Shown in pieces: positions 38,009 through 47,644 of a stretch of DNA of 64,000 nt. Position 1 is the stretch's first letter; each line of letters opens with the position of its first letter. The notes beneath the pieces are model-generated. The model saw only the letters and a list, made by a program, of their open reading frames with translations, made no database searches and was not told the origin of the DNA. Source of the stretch: CAXKXX01 sp964059975 (lineage in GTDB: Bacteria; Pseudomonadota; Gammaproteobacteria; Enterobacterales; Enterobacteriaceae); NCBI GenBank assembly GCA_964059975.1, contig CAXKXX010000005.1:1-64000 (forward strand), read 5' to 3'. The position numbers and the translations under genes are program-made.

Positions 38009-38536
38009 TTATCTATTTTTATCTTGCAAGCGTGATGGCATTAGAACTGTAATCACGCGTTTTCCCTTGTCGCTAAACACCTGTATTTTATTCTGTTTAA
38101 CGAGATAGGTGATTCTATCGCCGCTCACACTATTGTCGATCTGTTCCAGTTTCGGACGATCAGTGAGTGTAATTAACCGTATTGCTATATCGTAATAGAC
38201 TGTCCCTGCTCGTCCTCTTATTGGATTCCCATTATCTTGCATCTGATAGAAAATAACTGGGTCACCAAAAGCTTTAATAATATAGCTGCTATTTTCATTG
38301 TTTCCTGCATGGTCCACAATCACTTTATCCGCACGGATCTCGAGAGTGCCTTGTTTAATCATTACATTATCGGTGAAAGTACTGACGCCATTTTTTATAT
38401 CTACAGATTGCTTGATCGAGCTGATAATAAGCGATTGATTACCGTCGGATTTCAGTCCCAATACAGATGTACTTGTGCTTAAGGTGAGACTTGTGATCAA
38501 TAGATTAAGGAGTAATTTTTTAATTGTAAATTGCAT
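38009..38536 (-). CDS. lptA: Periplasmic LPS-bridge protein LptA
   Basis: LptA forms the periplasmic bridge between LptC and LptD. From the ATG at 38,536 the product is 175 residues (E. coli 185), with a signal peptide ending near STSTSVLG. An in-frame TTG at 38,557 would add seven residues; the ATG resembles the E. coli start better. The OstA/beta-jelly-roll domain is recognisable: FTDNVMIKQGTLEIRADKV, PVIFYQMQDNGNP and ITYLVKQNKIQVFSDKGKRV. The start overlaps the 3' end of lptC by 17 bp, as in E. coli, which implies translational coupling. Confidence 0.93.
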   Translation of the reverse strand: MQFTIKKLLLNLLITSLTLSTSTSVLGLKSDGNQSLIISSIKQSVDIKNGVSTFTDNVMIKQGTLEIRADKVIVDHAGNNENSSYIIKAFGDPVIFYQMQDNGNPIRGRAGTVYYDIAIRLITLTDRPKLEQIDNSVSGDRITYLVKQNKIQVFSDKGKRVITVLMPSRLQDKNR

Positions 38537-39086
38537 ATATTGTTTTAACCTTATCAATCAATTCAGCAGTTTTGTTTCTAAGGTTTCCTTGTATTTTCAT
38601 TCCGCTAGAAGTAAAAGTTGTTCCGTAAATCATCACTTCTGTATCAGAAAAAATATCTTGGGTGATAAGATTTACCCGAATACTCTTGGTTGTAATTTTT
38701 TTTAACTCAAAGCTAGGATTCAGGTTGTTTATTTCCACGTGTCCATCAAGATATAGCATTTTATTCTTAGTTATTTTTCCTAGATCAGATTGAATTATCC
38801 AAATGGCTCGCCCTTCCTCATCGAATAAGGTGACGGCCGGACCCGCAAACTGGCTTAATTTACTTGTATTATAGTACTTTAAATCTGCTGCTAACAGCTT
38901 ATAGCATGGACTACCGATTGTATTGTATGCTACAGTAACTGCATTCTGGGTTTGATATGTAGGGGCTTCTTGATCAGTGAGTTTTTTTACTACCTTAGCA
39001 TCACTAAGGCTTACTATATTCCATCCAATGAGCGTCATTGCGAATATGGTTAGAAAAAAAACAACCCATGTTCTTGTGTTTCTCAT
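38520..39086 (-). CDS. lptC: LPS export component LptC
   Basis: A bitopic inner-membrane protein that accepts LPS from LptB2FG and hands it to LptA. The 188 residues compare with 191 in E. coli. One N-terminal membrane helix (about residues 7-25, WVVFFLTIFAMTLIGWNIV) precedes the periplasmic beta-jelly-roll, with MLYLDGHVEINN, INLITQDIF-like strands and YGTTFTSSGMKIQGNLRNK near the C-terminus. The sequence is fairly divergent, which is normal for this family. It lies 21 bp after kdsC and overlaps lptA. Confidence 0.93.
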   Translation of the reverse strand: MRNTRTWVVFFLTIFAMTLIGWNIVSLSDAKVVKKLTDQEAPTYQTQNAVTVAYNTIGSPCYKLLAADLKYYNTSKLSQFAGPAVTLFDEEGRAIWIIQSDLGKITKNKMLYLDGHVEINNLNPSFELKKITTKSIRVNLITQDIFSDTEVMIYGTTFTSSGMKIQGNLRNKTAELIDKVKTIYAIYN

Positions 39087-39107
39087 ATTAAAAATGCTGT
39101 AGCATCC

Positions 39108-39638
39108 TCATAGCTTATTTTGAGCTATAAGGATTATGTCACATAGTTCGCGCACAGCTCCGCGTCCACCAGCGCTTTGTGTTACGTAGTCAGACTTTGG
39201 TTTCAGCATGGGGTGAGCATCCGACACGGCGACTGCTAGACCGACCTCCGCCATCACCGGCCAATCGATTAAATCATCCCCAATATAAGCCACTTGATCC
39301 TTTGAAAGAGACAGATTTTTTAGCAGTTTCCAAAAAGTTAATAGCTTATCAGATTTCCCCTGATAAAGATGACTGATACCAAGAGTGTCCGCGCGGTCTT
39401 TTAAAAGCTTAGCACAACGACAAGTGATAATTGCTACCTCAATTCCTGAATCTTTAAGACATCGTATTCCGTAACCATCACGCACGCTGAATGTCTTTAA
39501 TTCTTCGCCATCGTTACCCATAAAAATTAAACCATCGGATAATACTCCGTCGGCATCACAAATCAGAAGCCGAATTTTTTTAGCACGCGCCATGATGTCT
39601 TGCTCTACTAACCCATAACAGGTGTGTACCATACACAT
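39108..39638 (-). CDS. kdsC: 3-deoxy-D-manno-octulosonate-8-phosphate phosphatase KdsC
   Basis: Removes phosphate from Kdo-8-phosphate, giving Kdo for lipid A-core assembly. The product is 176 residues (E. coli 188; the loss is mostly a shorter C-terminal tail). HAD motifs: motif I ICDADGVLSDG with both aspartates, and motif IV AYIGDDLIDWPVM. Motif II region reads AIITCRCAK where E. coli has ITGRKAK, so the Gly is replaced by Cys while the Arg is kept. QSAGGRGAVRE near the end is also conserved. It lies 18 bp after kdsD in an operon. Confidence 0.95.
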   Translation of the reverse strand: MCMVHTCYGLVEQDIMARAKKIRLLICDADGVLSDGLIFMGNDGEELKTFSVRDGYGIRCLKDSGIEVAIITCRCAKLLKDRADTLGISHLYQGKSDKLLTFWKLLKNLSLSKDQVAYIGDDLIDWPVMAEVGLAVAVSDAHPMLKPKSDYVTQSAGGRGAVRELCDIILIAQNKL

Positions 39639-39656
39639 TGTATTTTTAATTCCTAG

Positions 39657-40643
39657 TTAAACGACTCCGACGCGGAGAATATCATGCATATGTACTATGC
39701 CGAGAAGTTTATCGCGATTAGCCACCAAAAGCGCAGTAATATTGCGTTCTTGTAGTAGATGCAGGGCATCAACTACTAACATGTTTGGGTGAACTTTCAC
39801 GCCACCTGGTGTCATGATATCTATGATCTTGGCATTATCGATATTGATACCCATATCAAAGACCCGTCGGAGATCGCCATCAGTAAATACTCCAATAATC
39901 TTCATTGTCTCGTTACAGATAACTGTCATACCCAGGCTTTTTCGGGTGATCTCTACTAGGGCATCGCGTAGCGATGCCCTAGTAGAGATACACGGAATTT
40001 CATCGCCACAGTGCATGATATCGCTCACTCGAAGTAGTAACCGACGACCTAGCACGCCACCTGGATGTGAAAGCGCAAAATCTTGCGAAGTAAATCCCCG
40101 AGCTTTTAGCAAAGCAACTGCCAATGCATCGCCCATAGCTAGGGTGGCAGTGGTGCTAGTGGTCGGCGCTAGCCCTAGAGGACAAGCTTCTTGAGGCACC
40201 TTGATACACACGTGAATGTTCGCTGCTTTGCCCATTGTGCTTTCCGGATTATTGGTCATGCAGATAAGCGGTATTTTCTGGCGCTTTAAGACTGGAATAA
40301 TCGCTAGCATTTCTCTAGACTCACCTGAATTAGAGATGGCAAGTACGATGTCTTGACTAGTGACCATTCCGAGGTCTCCGTGGCTTGCTTCTGCCGGATG
40401 AACAAAGAATGAAGAGGTGCCAGTACTAGCAAAAGTAGCAGCAATTTTACAACCGATATGTCCGGATTTACCTATACCCATTACGACTACTTTACCACAA
40501 CATGTGGCTATCGCTTCGCAGGCGCGGGTGAATTCAGTATCAATATAGCGATGGAGCTGGGCTAATCCCTCACACTCAATCTGTAGCACTTCTTTCCCAG
40601 CTTGCTGAAAATCAAAGTCTGATTGCAATTGAAAACTCGACAT
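39657..40643 (-). CDS. kdsD: Arabinose-5-phosphate isomerase KdsD
   Basis: Interconverts ribulose 5-phosphate and arabinose 5-phosphate, the first step towards Kdo. The ATG at 40,643 (MSSFQLQSDF) gives 328 residues, exactly as E. coli; an upstream GTG adds three. The SIS domain (~45-185) shows VVMGIGKSGHIG, FVHPAEASHGDLGMV and ISNSGESREM. Two CBS domains follow (MTVICNETMKIIGVFTDGDL, MTPGGVKVHP). Inside the first CBS domain the sequence contains a perfect 19-bp-arm inverted repeat (39,949-39,989) encoding ISTRAS-L-RDALVEI. RDALVEI is family-like, whereas STR replaces the residues usual at a variable site (VKKTAS in E. coli). Confidence 0.97.
   Translation of the reverse strand: MSSFQLQSDFDFQQAGKEVLQIECEGLAQLHRYIDTEFTRACEAIATCCGKVVVMGIGKSGHIGCKIAATFASTGTSSFFVHPAEASHGDLGMVTSQDIVLAISNSGESREMLAIIPVLKRQKIPLICMTNNPESTMGKAANIHVCIKVPQEACPLGLAPTTSTTATLAMGDALAVALLKARGFTSQDFALSHPGGVLGRRLLLRVSDIMHCGDEIPCISTRASLRDALVEITRKSLGMTVICNETMKIIGVFTDGDLRRVFDMGINIDNAKIIDIMTPGGVKVHPNMLVVDALHLLQERNITALLVANRDKLLGIVHMHDILRVGVV
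39949..39989. repeat. Perfect inverted repeat inside kdsD, 19-bp arms, 3-nt loop
   Basis: Arms 39,949-39,967 and 39,971-39,989 are exact reverse complements around GTA, wholly within the kdsD coding region. In the gene's reading direction the upstream arm encodes ISTRAS and the downstream arm RDALVEI. Finding this in a conserved protein argues that such repeats arise by a copying event rather than by drift alone. Confidence 0.95.
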
Positions 40644-40880
40644 GCACACCACTCTAGATGTAACTAAATGTACTAAAAAAGATTAAAAAAACGACAACCA
40701 AATAGGTAACAAGGAAATATGATAACGGAGCTTTTATTGATTCCTGATATATCAGGCGTTCAGATAGATACTAGAAGCTAACATTATTTAATAGCCGCGC
40801 TAGAAAGTTGATAGATTAATTTTACTTAAATATAGAAGGTGACAATACCTCTTTTGGTATCAAAATTATAAAATATGAGA

Positions 40881-40932
40881 TCTCTCTATATTAATAATCA
40901 CTCTCATCTCTCTATATTAATAATCACTCTCT
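40881..40932. repeat. Tandem duplication, 2 x 26 bp (25/26 identical)
   Basis: Units 40,881-40,906 and 40,907-40,932 are head to tail and differ only at the last base. Likely a recent slippage duplication in non-coding DNA. Confidence 0.8.
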
Positions 40933-41435
40933 CTGAATTATCTTTAGTAACTCTAAAAATAAAACTCTACTCACGTAACTAAGGTTAAAATGATTGTAAT
41001 GATATTAAAGTCAAAAACTAGGGTAATCATACTGAAAAGGCATTAAAATATGCCGCTAATTAAAAATTAAACAGAAGTCTGCACCATACTTTTTTCACTC
41101 GCTAATAAGTTAATATTTTAAGGTGTTCACTTAACAGTACCCCGACATAATGTGATAGTCATTACAAGATCCTCTGGCATCGCTAAATATGCCGATGCAC
41201 CCAATAAGCTACTGCTTTACTCCAGATCCGGAGTAAACCGATTTGATCGTGTCAACATTTCACATTATTCCGATCCCCCCTTACTTTAATAAGTATGAAA
41301 ATAAGCATGCTGTTTCAGTCAGGGGTTCCCACTCGCGCATTCAAGTATATTTTGCAATGTGACTCTCCCATTATGAGATGACAATAAATTTGTAAGACCT
41401 GATTATGTAGTGCCTTCCTAATGATATTGGGGAGG

Positions 41436-41478
41436 GGATAGCTCATTAGGCGTTCCATTGACGCCCAATGAGCTATCC
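41436..41478. repeat. Inverted repeat, 18-bp arms with one mismatch, 7-nt loop
   Basis: 41,436-41,453 pairs with 41,461-41,478 except for one A-C mismatch, around TCCATTG. It is GC-rich against AT-rich flanks and lies about 790 bp from the nearest gene (kdsD). Confidence 0.8.
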
Positions 41479-42687
41479 GTAATTATGACGTGACGCGTAG
41501 CTCTAGGACGAGTGATTACGACAGATCCTGAATAGTAGTTCATGTTTAATGAATCTTTTTTCAGATAAGATCTAATTAACATGAGCGTTTTTGCTCAATG
41601 CAATCAAAATATTAATCATATCTTAAGAACTAGTATTTCCTACTCTCACATAATAATCCGCGACTTTAAGTGATGCCGATTACGCTTATATCGTTAATAA
41701 TTATCGCTTGATTCATAAAGATATAATGCAGTAATTAAAAAAATCCCTAACGCACATGTAGGTTAGTTTTTAAACGGAATCTTTTTGGGAATCAACTCTA
41801 TTCTACTATCCGTGTAGTGACTATTAGACTGAACTATTTAGATTAAGGAGTAGGTAACCTCATGTTGTTATAACTAGTTATAACTATTAATATCCTTATG
41901 ACATCAAGGAATTAAGATTAGTCAGTGACTTAGACACGCCGCACCAATACTATTGAATGTGTTAGATAGAAAGGCAAAGTCGTGCGATCATAGCCTGATT
42001 CTTTTAAAGAAAATATTACAATACTTGTGTGGAATCGTTGCCATCTATTATGGCATCTCAACTTTTAAATGGTGTAATGTTATAGGCTCTAGGATGTGAT
42101 CTGCTTACTATTTATAGTCTCGAATCAAGCCTTAGGATAATGGTGACGCTATTGCTGTTATAGGAGTTCAGAGCATCGATAGCGTCACTATAATTAGTCT
42201 CATGAAGGCGATATACTAAATTTTCCATTTGAGTATAATACTATTACTAAAGTGAAACGGAGATTTGTCGAAAATGGTTTTTACATTCTTTATTAATAGG
42301 TGATTAGATTAGATTTTATTCTAATAGCACTGATGTTTCGGATTAATCTGATGAAAACGTACAAAATTAATAAGTTGGGGAATTTATATTAATCACAATA
42401 TACGTTACGTTGTTTATTTCTTTAAAAGTAGCGAATATTAAATGGATAAAAAGTGAACCGACCTATTAAATCTATGCTAATTTTTAAAAATTTCAATAAC
42501 CCAAAAACTATTCTTCGGTAACGGTTGTCAGTATCCCGACTAGATGCGTATTTAAGATGAAGTTTTATATAAAATGTGTGCCCTGCGCGTTGCGCCAAAT
42601 CTCCAAAAAATATAGCGAAATTCTAAAGACTAATTATTTCATCGATTCGTAACACCAGTCTATTTAAGTAGAAGTATTTAGAATTGA

Positions 42688-43167
42688 AAAAGAGAAGTAC
42701 ATGGAATTAAAAAAATCGGTTTTAAAGATTCAGATATCAATCCCACTATTCTCAAAGATGTAAGTAATCATTATGGACATTAATTGCGCGACAGTTCCGA
42801 AAGAGCTGGCGGTGGCTTTAATATAAAAACCCAAAAAGTGCATTTAGGAATTGGTACCCTAATAAAATAACAGCATTAAACGATGTCTACGAAGCTCTAA
42901 GTAGAGAAGGCTTAACTAGATGAAGCTCATGCTGATGCTGATAAGGAAGAGTTATAAAAGATGCGAAACTTAGAAGCTCATAATGATCAGCCTAATCTGT
43001 ATGGTATGAGATAAAAACTGCACAGAAGGAGCATGATCCAGTTTAAGATAGGGCAAAATTAAATATTTGATAATTTCATTGAAATAGCTGTTACAAAAGG
43101 CGATATGATTAAAATGCGAGATTCACTCAAATATTTCGTAATCCGTTTAGGATCACTGTATGCTTAA
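42688..43167 (+). pseudogene. Decayed gene of unknown family (multiple stops, one frame change)
   Basis: One plus-strand frame reads coherent, charged peptide segments separated by single TAA codons: HGIKKIGFKDSDINPTIL, LRDSSERAGGGFNIKTQK, LDEAHADADKEEL, KMRNLEAHNDQPNLYGMR and IFDNFIEIAVTKGDMIKM, then LKYFVIRLGSLYA before a final stop. A shifted frame supplies the missing middle (NKITALNDVYEALSREGLTR, ending about 42,922). Together this suggests a protein of roughly 150 residues killed by several nonsense mutations and an indel. I do not recognise the family. It could be a chromosomal gene specific to this lineage or an acquired one. Confidence 0.5.
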
Positions 43168-44190
43168 AACTCTAGAGCTATACCATAGATAATATTATTA
43201 TATCTTTCTGAGTTTACCTGAGCATGATAATATTACCGCAATGTCTGTGCGGCTAAATTAATACAGATAGGCGCGCGTTGCCATATTCAAATTACTAGGC
43301 GTAAGAATAGAGTCAGGATCTAGCCGACATATGATACAATATGCATGAAGGAGTCAGTGTGAGCTTTACTAAGCAAGGGAATTCCTAATAAGCTAAAATA
43401 TTAAGGAATCAACTTCCGAGTGAAGTAGCTACTGACTACTGATGTCAGGATGATGGTCGTAGGCCGAAGATGCATCGATGTTGTCTGACCCTAACCTGAC
43501 ATAATGAGCTTGGGGCACTGCCCACTCGGGACACCTGATAGCGCAATATTATTACTCCGTCAATAATAGTCCTCAATACTTGTCGGATAAAACTGAGACT
43601 AATCTGACATAATCACAGTCTCCCTATTCTGTCGGTCGGTACTTCTCATATGTTTGCATACACAGCATTATCGTCACTGTGTTGATTTAAAAGTATCTCG
43701 TGCAACCTCTCGAGAGAGAAAATAGATTACTCCATAAAATCTGAAAACAATAATACCCATCAATTTTAGTTCTTTCTAGAAAAGTCTCCGACTCAGAAAG
43801 CACAGTTATATCAAAAATTTCTTTAAAAAGTGAATGTTTGCTATAGGCTATATGAGCCACCCTGTAATTTTTAGATAAATCAGATAGGACGGATCAATAG
43901 TTATCGATTGATAACAGTCAATCAGGATAGATACGAGCTATCTAAATTAATAATAGTAAATAAAATAGCTTAAAAGAATAGATTAGTGATTTAAAAGCAG
44001 CCGATCCCATTAAGATGCTAGCCTTTTTCTATGTGATACCCAAGATAATGCGAGTTTGTAAACAAAAACCCTAGTAAAATAAGTTCATAAGATTACTTAT
44101 GATTAGTCATTAAAAGTTAATAGAATAGTTTAATTCCCACCCCCTCGATTGCAGTATGAGGGCTTAGATTTAGTTGAAGAATTGGATACT

Positions 44191-44445
44191 ATGGAAAATC
44201 ATGAGATAAAAAATGTATTGATGCGGGCGTTAGAGTTAGATGAAGTATATGTCACAGGTAATAATGATCATTTCCAGGTGACCGCGGTTGGTAAAATTTT
44301 TTCTGATATGAGCCCGTTAAAAAAACAAAAGATGGTCTATGCGCCCCTGATGGAATATATTATGGACAATAGAATACACGCTTTATCTATTAAGGCATAC
44401 ACCTCTAATGAATGGAATCAAGATAAAAAACTTAATGAATTTTAA
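44191..44445 (+). CDS. ibaG: BolA-family protein IbaG (YrbA)
   Basis: A small BolA-type protein that pairs with monothiol glutaredoxin and Fe-S clusters and is linked to acid stress. The ATG at 44,191 gives 84 residues, exactly the E. coli IbaG length from MENNEIQ. An in-frame TTG at 44,149 would add 14 residues and is not favoured. Conserved parts: MENHEIKNVLMRALELDEV, DHFQVTAVGKIF and IHALSIKAYT. murA follows after 51 bp, as in E. coli, suggesting co-transcription. The mla genes that precede it in E. coli are lost. Confidence 0.94.
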   Translation: MENHEIKNVLMRALELDEVYVTGNNDHFQVTAVGKIFSDMSPLKKQKMVYAPLMEYIMDNRIHALSIKAYTSNEWNQDKKLNEF

Positions 44446-44496
44446 AATAGTCTGCAATGGAGGAGTAAGATAAAATTAGATAAAAGAGAGTGTTAA

Positions 44497-45765
44497 ATGG
44501 ACAAATTGCGTGTGCAGGGCCGGACTCATCTGAGTGGTGAAGTATTTATTTCCGGAGCTAAAAATGCGGCCCTTCCGATCTTATTTGCCACTCTATTAAC
44601 AGAAAAACCAGTAAAGCTAGAAAATGTACCGAAATTAAAAGACATTGACACCAGCATCAAATTGCTCACAAAGTTAGGTACTAAAATTAAACGTAATGGT
44701 TCAGTCTACGTTGACGCTAGCGGGGTGAACAAGTTTTGTGCCCCTTACGATCTAGTGAAAACGATGCGCGCGTCTATTTGGATATTAGGACCACTTCTAG
44801 CACGTTTTGGTTATGGTCAGGTTTCACTACCGGGTGGATGTGCGATCGGAGCGCGTCCAGTGGATTTGCATATCACAGGATTAGAGCGACTTGGTGCTAA
44901 AATAAAGCTGGAAGAGGGTTATATCACAGCCTCCGTAGTCGGCCGACTACGGGGAGCACATATTATGATGAATAGAGTGAGTGTTGGTGCGACCTTGACG
45001 AATATGAGTGCTGCTACTTTAGCCACTGGCACTACTATTATTCAGAATGCCGCTCAGGAGCCAGAAATTGTCGATACTGCCAATTTCCTTAACACCCTGG
45101 GCGCGAAAATCATTGGAGCTGGAAGCGAAAAAATCATTATAGAAGGAGTTAATCGTTTAGGGGGGGGGGTACATAGAGTACTGCCTGACCGAATCGAAAC
45201 TGGTACTTTCCTAATTGCTGCCGCAGCTTCTTGCGGTAAAGTCTTCTGTCATTACACTCGTCCAGATACCCTGGGTGCAGTTTTGTCTAAGTTACGACAA
45301 GCAGGCGCAGATATTAGAATGGGAGATGACTGGATTAGTTTAGACATGCATGGTAGGCGCCCGAAAGCGGTTACTATATGTACTGCGCCATATCCAGGTT
45401 TCCCAACTGATATGCAAGCTCAGTTTATCTTATTAAATATGGTAGCAGAGGGAACTAGCGTAATTAGCGAAACCATTTTTGAAAACCGATTCATGCATGT
45501 TCCAGAATTAATTCGCATGGGAGCGAAAGCTAAAGTCGAAAGTAATACCGTGATTTGCCATGGCGTTGAAAAGCTATTCGGCGCTCAGGTTATGGCCACT
45601 GATCTGCGGGCTTCTGCGAGTTTAGTAGTGGCAGGCTGCATCGCCGACGGGACAACTATTATCGATCGTATTTATCATATTGATCGCGGATACGAACGTA
45701 TTGAAGATAAATTTCGCGCTTTGGGAGCAACGATTGAGCGTGTGCAATATGTGAGTAGCGGGTAG
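44497..45765 (+). CDS. murA: UDP-N-acetylglucosamine 1-carboxyvinyltransferase MurA
   Basis: Catalyses the first committed step of peptidoglycan synthesis, adding enolpyruvate from PEP to UDP-GlcNAc. The 422 residues compare with 419 in E. coli. Lys22 (SGAKNAALPILF), catalytic Cys115 (LPGGCAIGARPVDLH) and the DRIETGTFL and DLRASASLVVAGC segments are intact. Two oddities: a G10 run (45,160-45,169) encodes the Gly-Gly-Gly of RLGGGVHR and is a slippage hotspot, and a 20-bp perfect palindrome (44,933-44,952) encodes SVVGRLR where E. coli has SVDGRLK. Its presence with lptABC and hldE argues for a real cell envelope. Confidence 0.98.
   Translation: MDKLRVQGRTHLSGEVFISGAKNAALPILFATLLTEKPVKLENVPKLKDIDTSIKLLTKLGTKIKRNGSVYVDASGVNKFCAPYDLVKTMRASIWILGPLLARFGYGQVSLPGGCAIGARPVDLHITGLERLGAKIKLEEGYITASVVGRLRGAHIMMNRVSVGATLTNMSAATLATGTTIIQNAAQEPEIVDTANFLNTLGAKIIGAGSEKIIIEGVNRLGGGVHRVLPDRIETGTFLIAAAASCGKVFCHYTRPDTLGAVLSKLRQAGADIRMGDDWISLDMHGRRPKAVTICTAPYPGFPTDMQAQFILLNMVAEGTSVISETIFENRFMHVPELIRMGAKAKVESNTVICHGVEKLFGAQVMATDLRASASLVVAGCIADGTTIIDRIYHIDRGYERIEDKFRALGATIERVQYVSSG
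44933..44952. repeat. 20-bp perfect palindrome inside murA
   Basis: CCGTAGTCGG followed directly by CCGACTACGG, in frame within murA. With one wobble pair the stem extends by two. One codon in it differs from the E. coli residue (Val for Asp). Confidence 0.8.
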
Positions 45766-47285
45766 TATAGGTAAGGTATACGAAAGTTTCTTAATCCTCC
45801 GACTAGAGGCGCCTATTTTTATAAAATATTCTATGATTAATAATTTGCACACATCAGAATATTCTATTTCTTAGATTCGGTATTATTTACATGAACACGC
45901 AACATACGGCGGAGCCCCCCATGTCAGAACGCATCCTGATTTGGTAATACACAGTAATATTTTGCTTTCATCAATTATCTCTATGGAATATGGGACCTTC
46001 GCGTTATTTGGTAATCTAATCATTATTTTTCCTCGAAGATTTCGGATCGTTAGATTATAAAAATGCAAATAAAATTACTTTGGTAGTAGTAAATTACTAG
46101 TTATTAGCTCACCTTGACTGTATAACGAAGGCGGCGCTACTAGATCAAGCGTATAACTGCGTCCGGTAAAATCGATAAATACTAGCGAATTGTTACTTTT
46201 TCCACGGACCTCCGCAGAAGCATTTATCACTGGACTTATAGTTCAGTCCCTCAGGTGCGATATCATGACCCTTGATAAATCATACTGCCTCATGATCGTG
46301 CCCTGTCCCGACTCATAATGAGAGAACGATGATCGTCGCCACAGATTTGCGCATCAGATTAAATCTTCTTATTAATTAGAGCATTTAGTTTATAGTTAGA
46401 TTCTAATAGTCTTTTTGAGTGATCGTGTTTTATCAAGCGAATCTTGCTCTCTGTGAATCTTGCACGCTTCTAATTGTAAAAAATAATGTGGTCCTAGATT
46501 TAGGATCGCTTCCGACTTGAATGAATGTTAAGGAATTCTACGATTGATCCCTCAAGAATAGAAGGATGAGTGATCACGTTATCAAGGCGATAGAAGATCC
46601 GGCGCTAATCCACATCACGAAGATAGGCTAGTGATGCAGTTAAAATATCTACTAACTCTTTTATCTGTGGGACGGTTATCTAGAGCGATCATGTTCATGG
46701 TAATCCGATAGCTACGCTTCTAAATCAGTCGTAGCGAATAAATGCTTCATTACTTGATCGAAATTAGTATAGTGCGATTTTACAATAACCACTAATGCGT
46801 TGAATGCTAGTGATTAGATTCATCTCGAAGATCTGTTTGGCATAGGAAATTTTTATTACATATCTGACTATAAGTCTGCTCCATAAATTTCGTTCCGGTA
46901 ATCTGATATAGTAGAGCGGTTATCATGACGCAAGTTTCCTCATTGCTTCATAGGGCGTGCATACGCCGCTAGACGCTAGCTATAGATCACAAATTAAGCG
47001 AATTTTTTAATTCCTTAAAATTTGCATCTGAGCCATAAGATAAGGGTATCCTGTACGACGTTGGACACAAAAGTTATGCATTGTCGAAATGATGCCCGGC
47101 TAAGAGTTTTCATCACCTTTGTAGTATCCAATAAATGGCGATTTTCGGTATTGGTATCGGTACGGTAGCAGCTTTTTAAGGTAATTGCTAAAATCCTCTT
47201 GATATTGCTTTGTCTTTAAAGATGCGGGTTAAGAACAACATCGAAAAGCGTGGGTTATCAAAAACTATTTGTTAAGCCACATATA

Positions 47286-47309
47286 AACGCAAGTACAGGT
47301 ACTTGCGTT
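47286..47309. repeat. Perfect inverted repeat, 11-bp arms, 2-nt centre
   Basis: AACGCAAGTAC and GTACTTGCGTT flank AG. Short but exact and GC-richer than its flanks. Confidence 0.65.
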
Positions 47310-47604
47310 CCCACAAGTACCGATTACTGTTAGATCTTGAACCTTATTTCTATTTTGAAATCGATATTGTAGGTATTTCCATTATGTTTAACGTTAACTT
47401 CTAGAAGTTTAGATAACGCTCTGGCTACTTAAGCCTCAGCTCCGCACGGACCTCCGGAGAATTAATAAATTTATTAGAAAAATATCCTATAGGATGTAAT
47501 TCATAAGGAATCAGTTCAACCCCCCACACTTTTGTATGCATAAGTGTCTAATAAAACATCGACGCTAATGCACTTAGCGCACTTAAATAATGCTTCATCG
47601 ACAC

Positions 47605-47644
47605 TACTATCTATTATTTATTGACCTATAAATAATAGATAGTA
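47605..47644. repeat. Perfect inverted repeat, 16-bp arms, 8-nt loop
   Basis: Arms 47,605-47,620 and 47,629-47,644 are exact reverse complements around TTGACCTA. The outer flanks (TCGA on both sides) could extend the stem across a small bulge. Confidence 0.8.

Larger units (their letters stand above)
40644..44190. other. 3.5 kb gap between kdsD and ibaG
   Basis: E. coli has yrbG and mlaFEDCB here; none is recognisable. The gap contains a 26-bp tandem duplication (40,881-40,932), a hairpin with one mismatch (41,436-41,478), a 10-bp-arm inverted repeat with a long loop (42,143-42,186) and a heavily decayed unknown gene (42,688-43,167). The rest shows nothing I can interpret. Confidence 0.6.
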
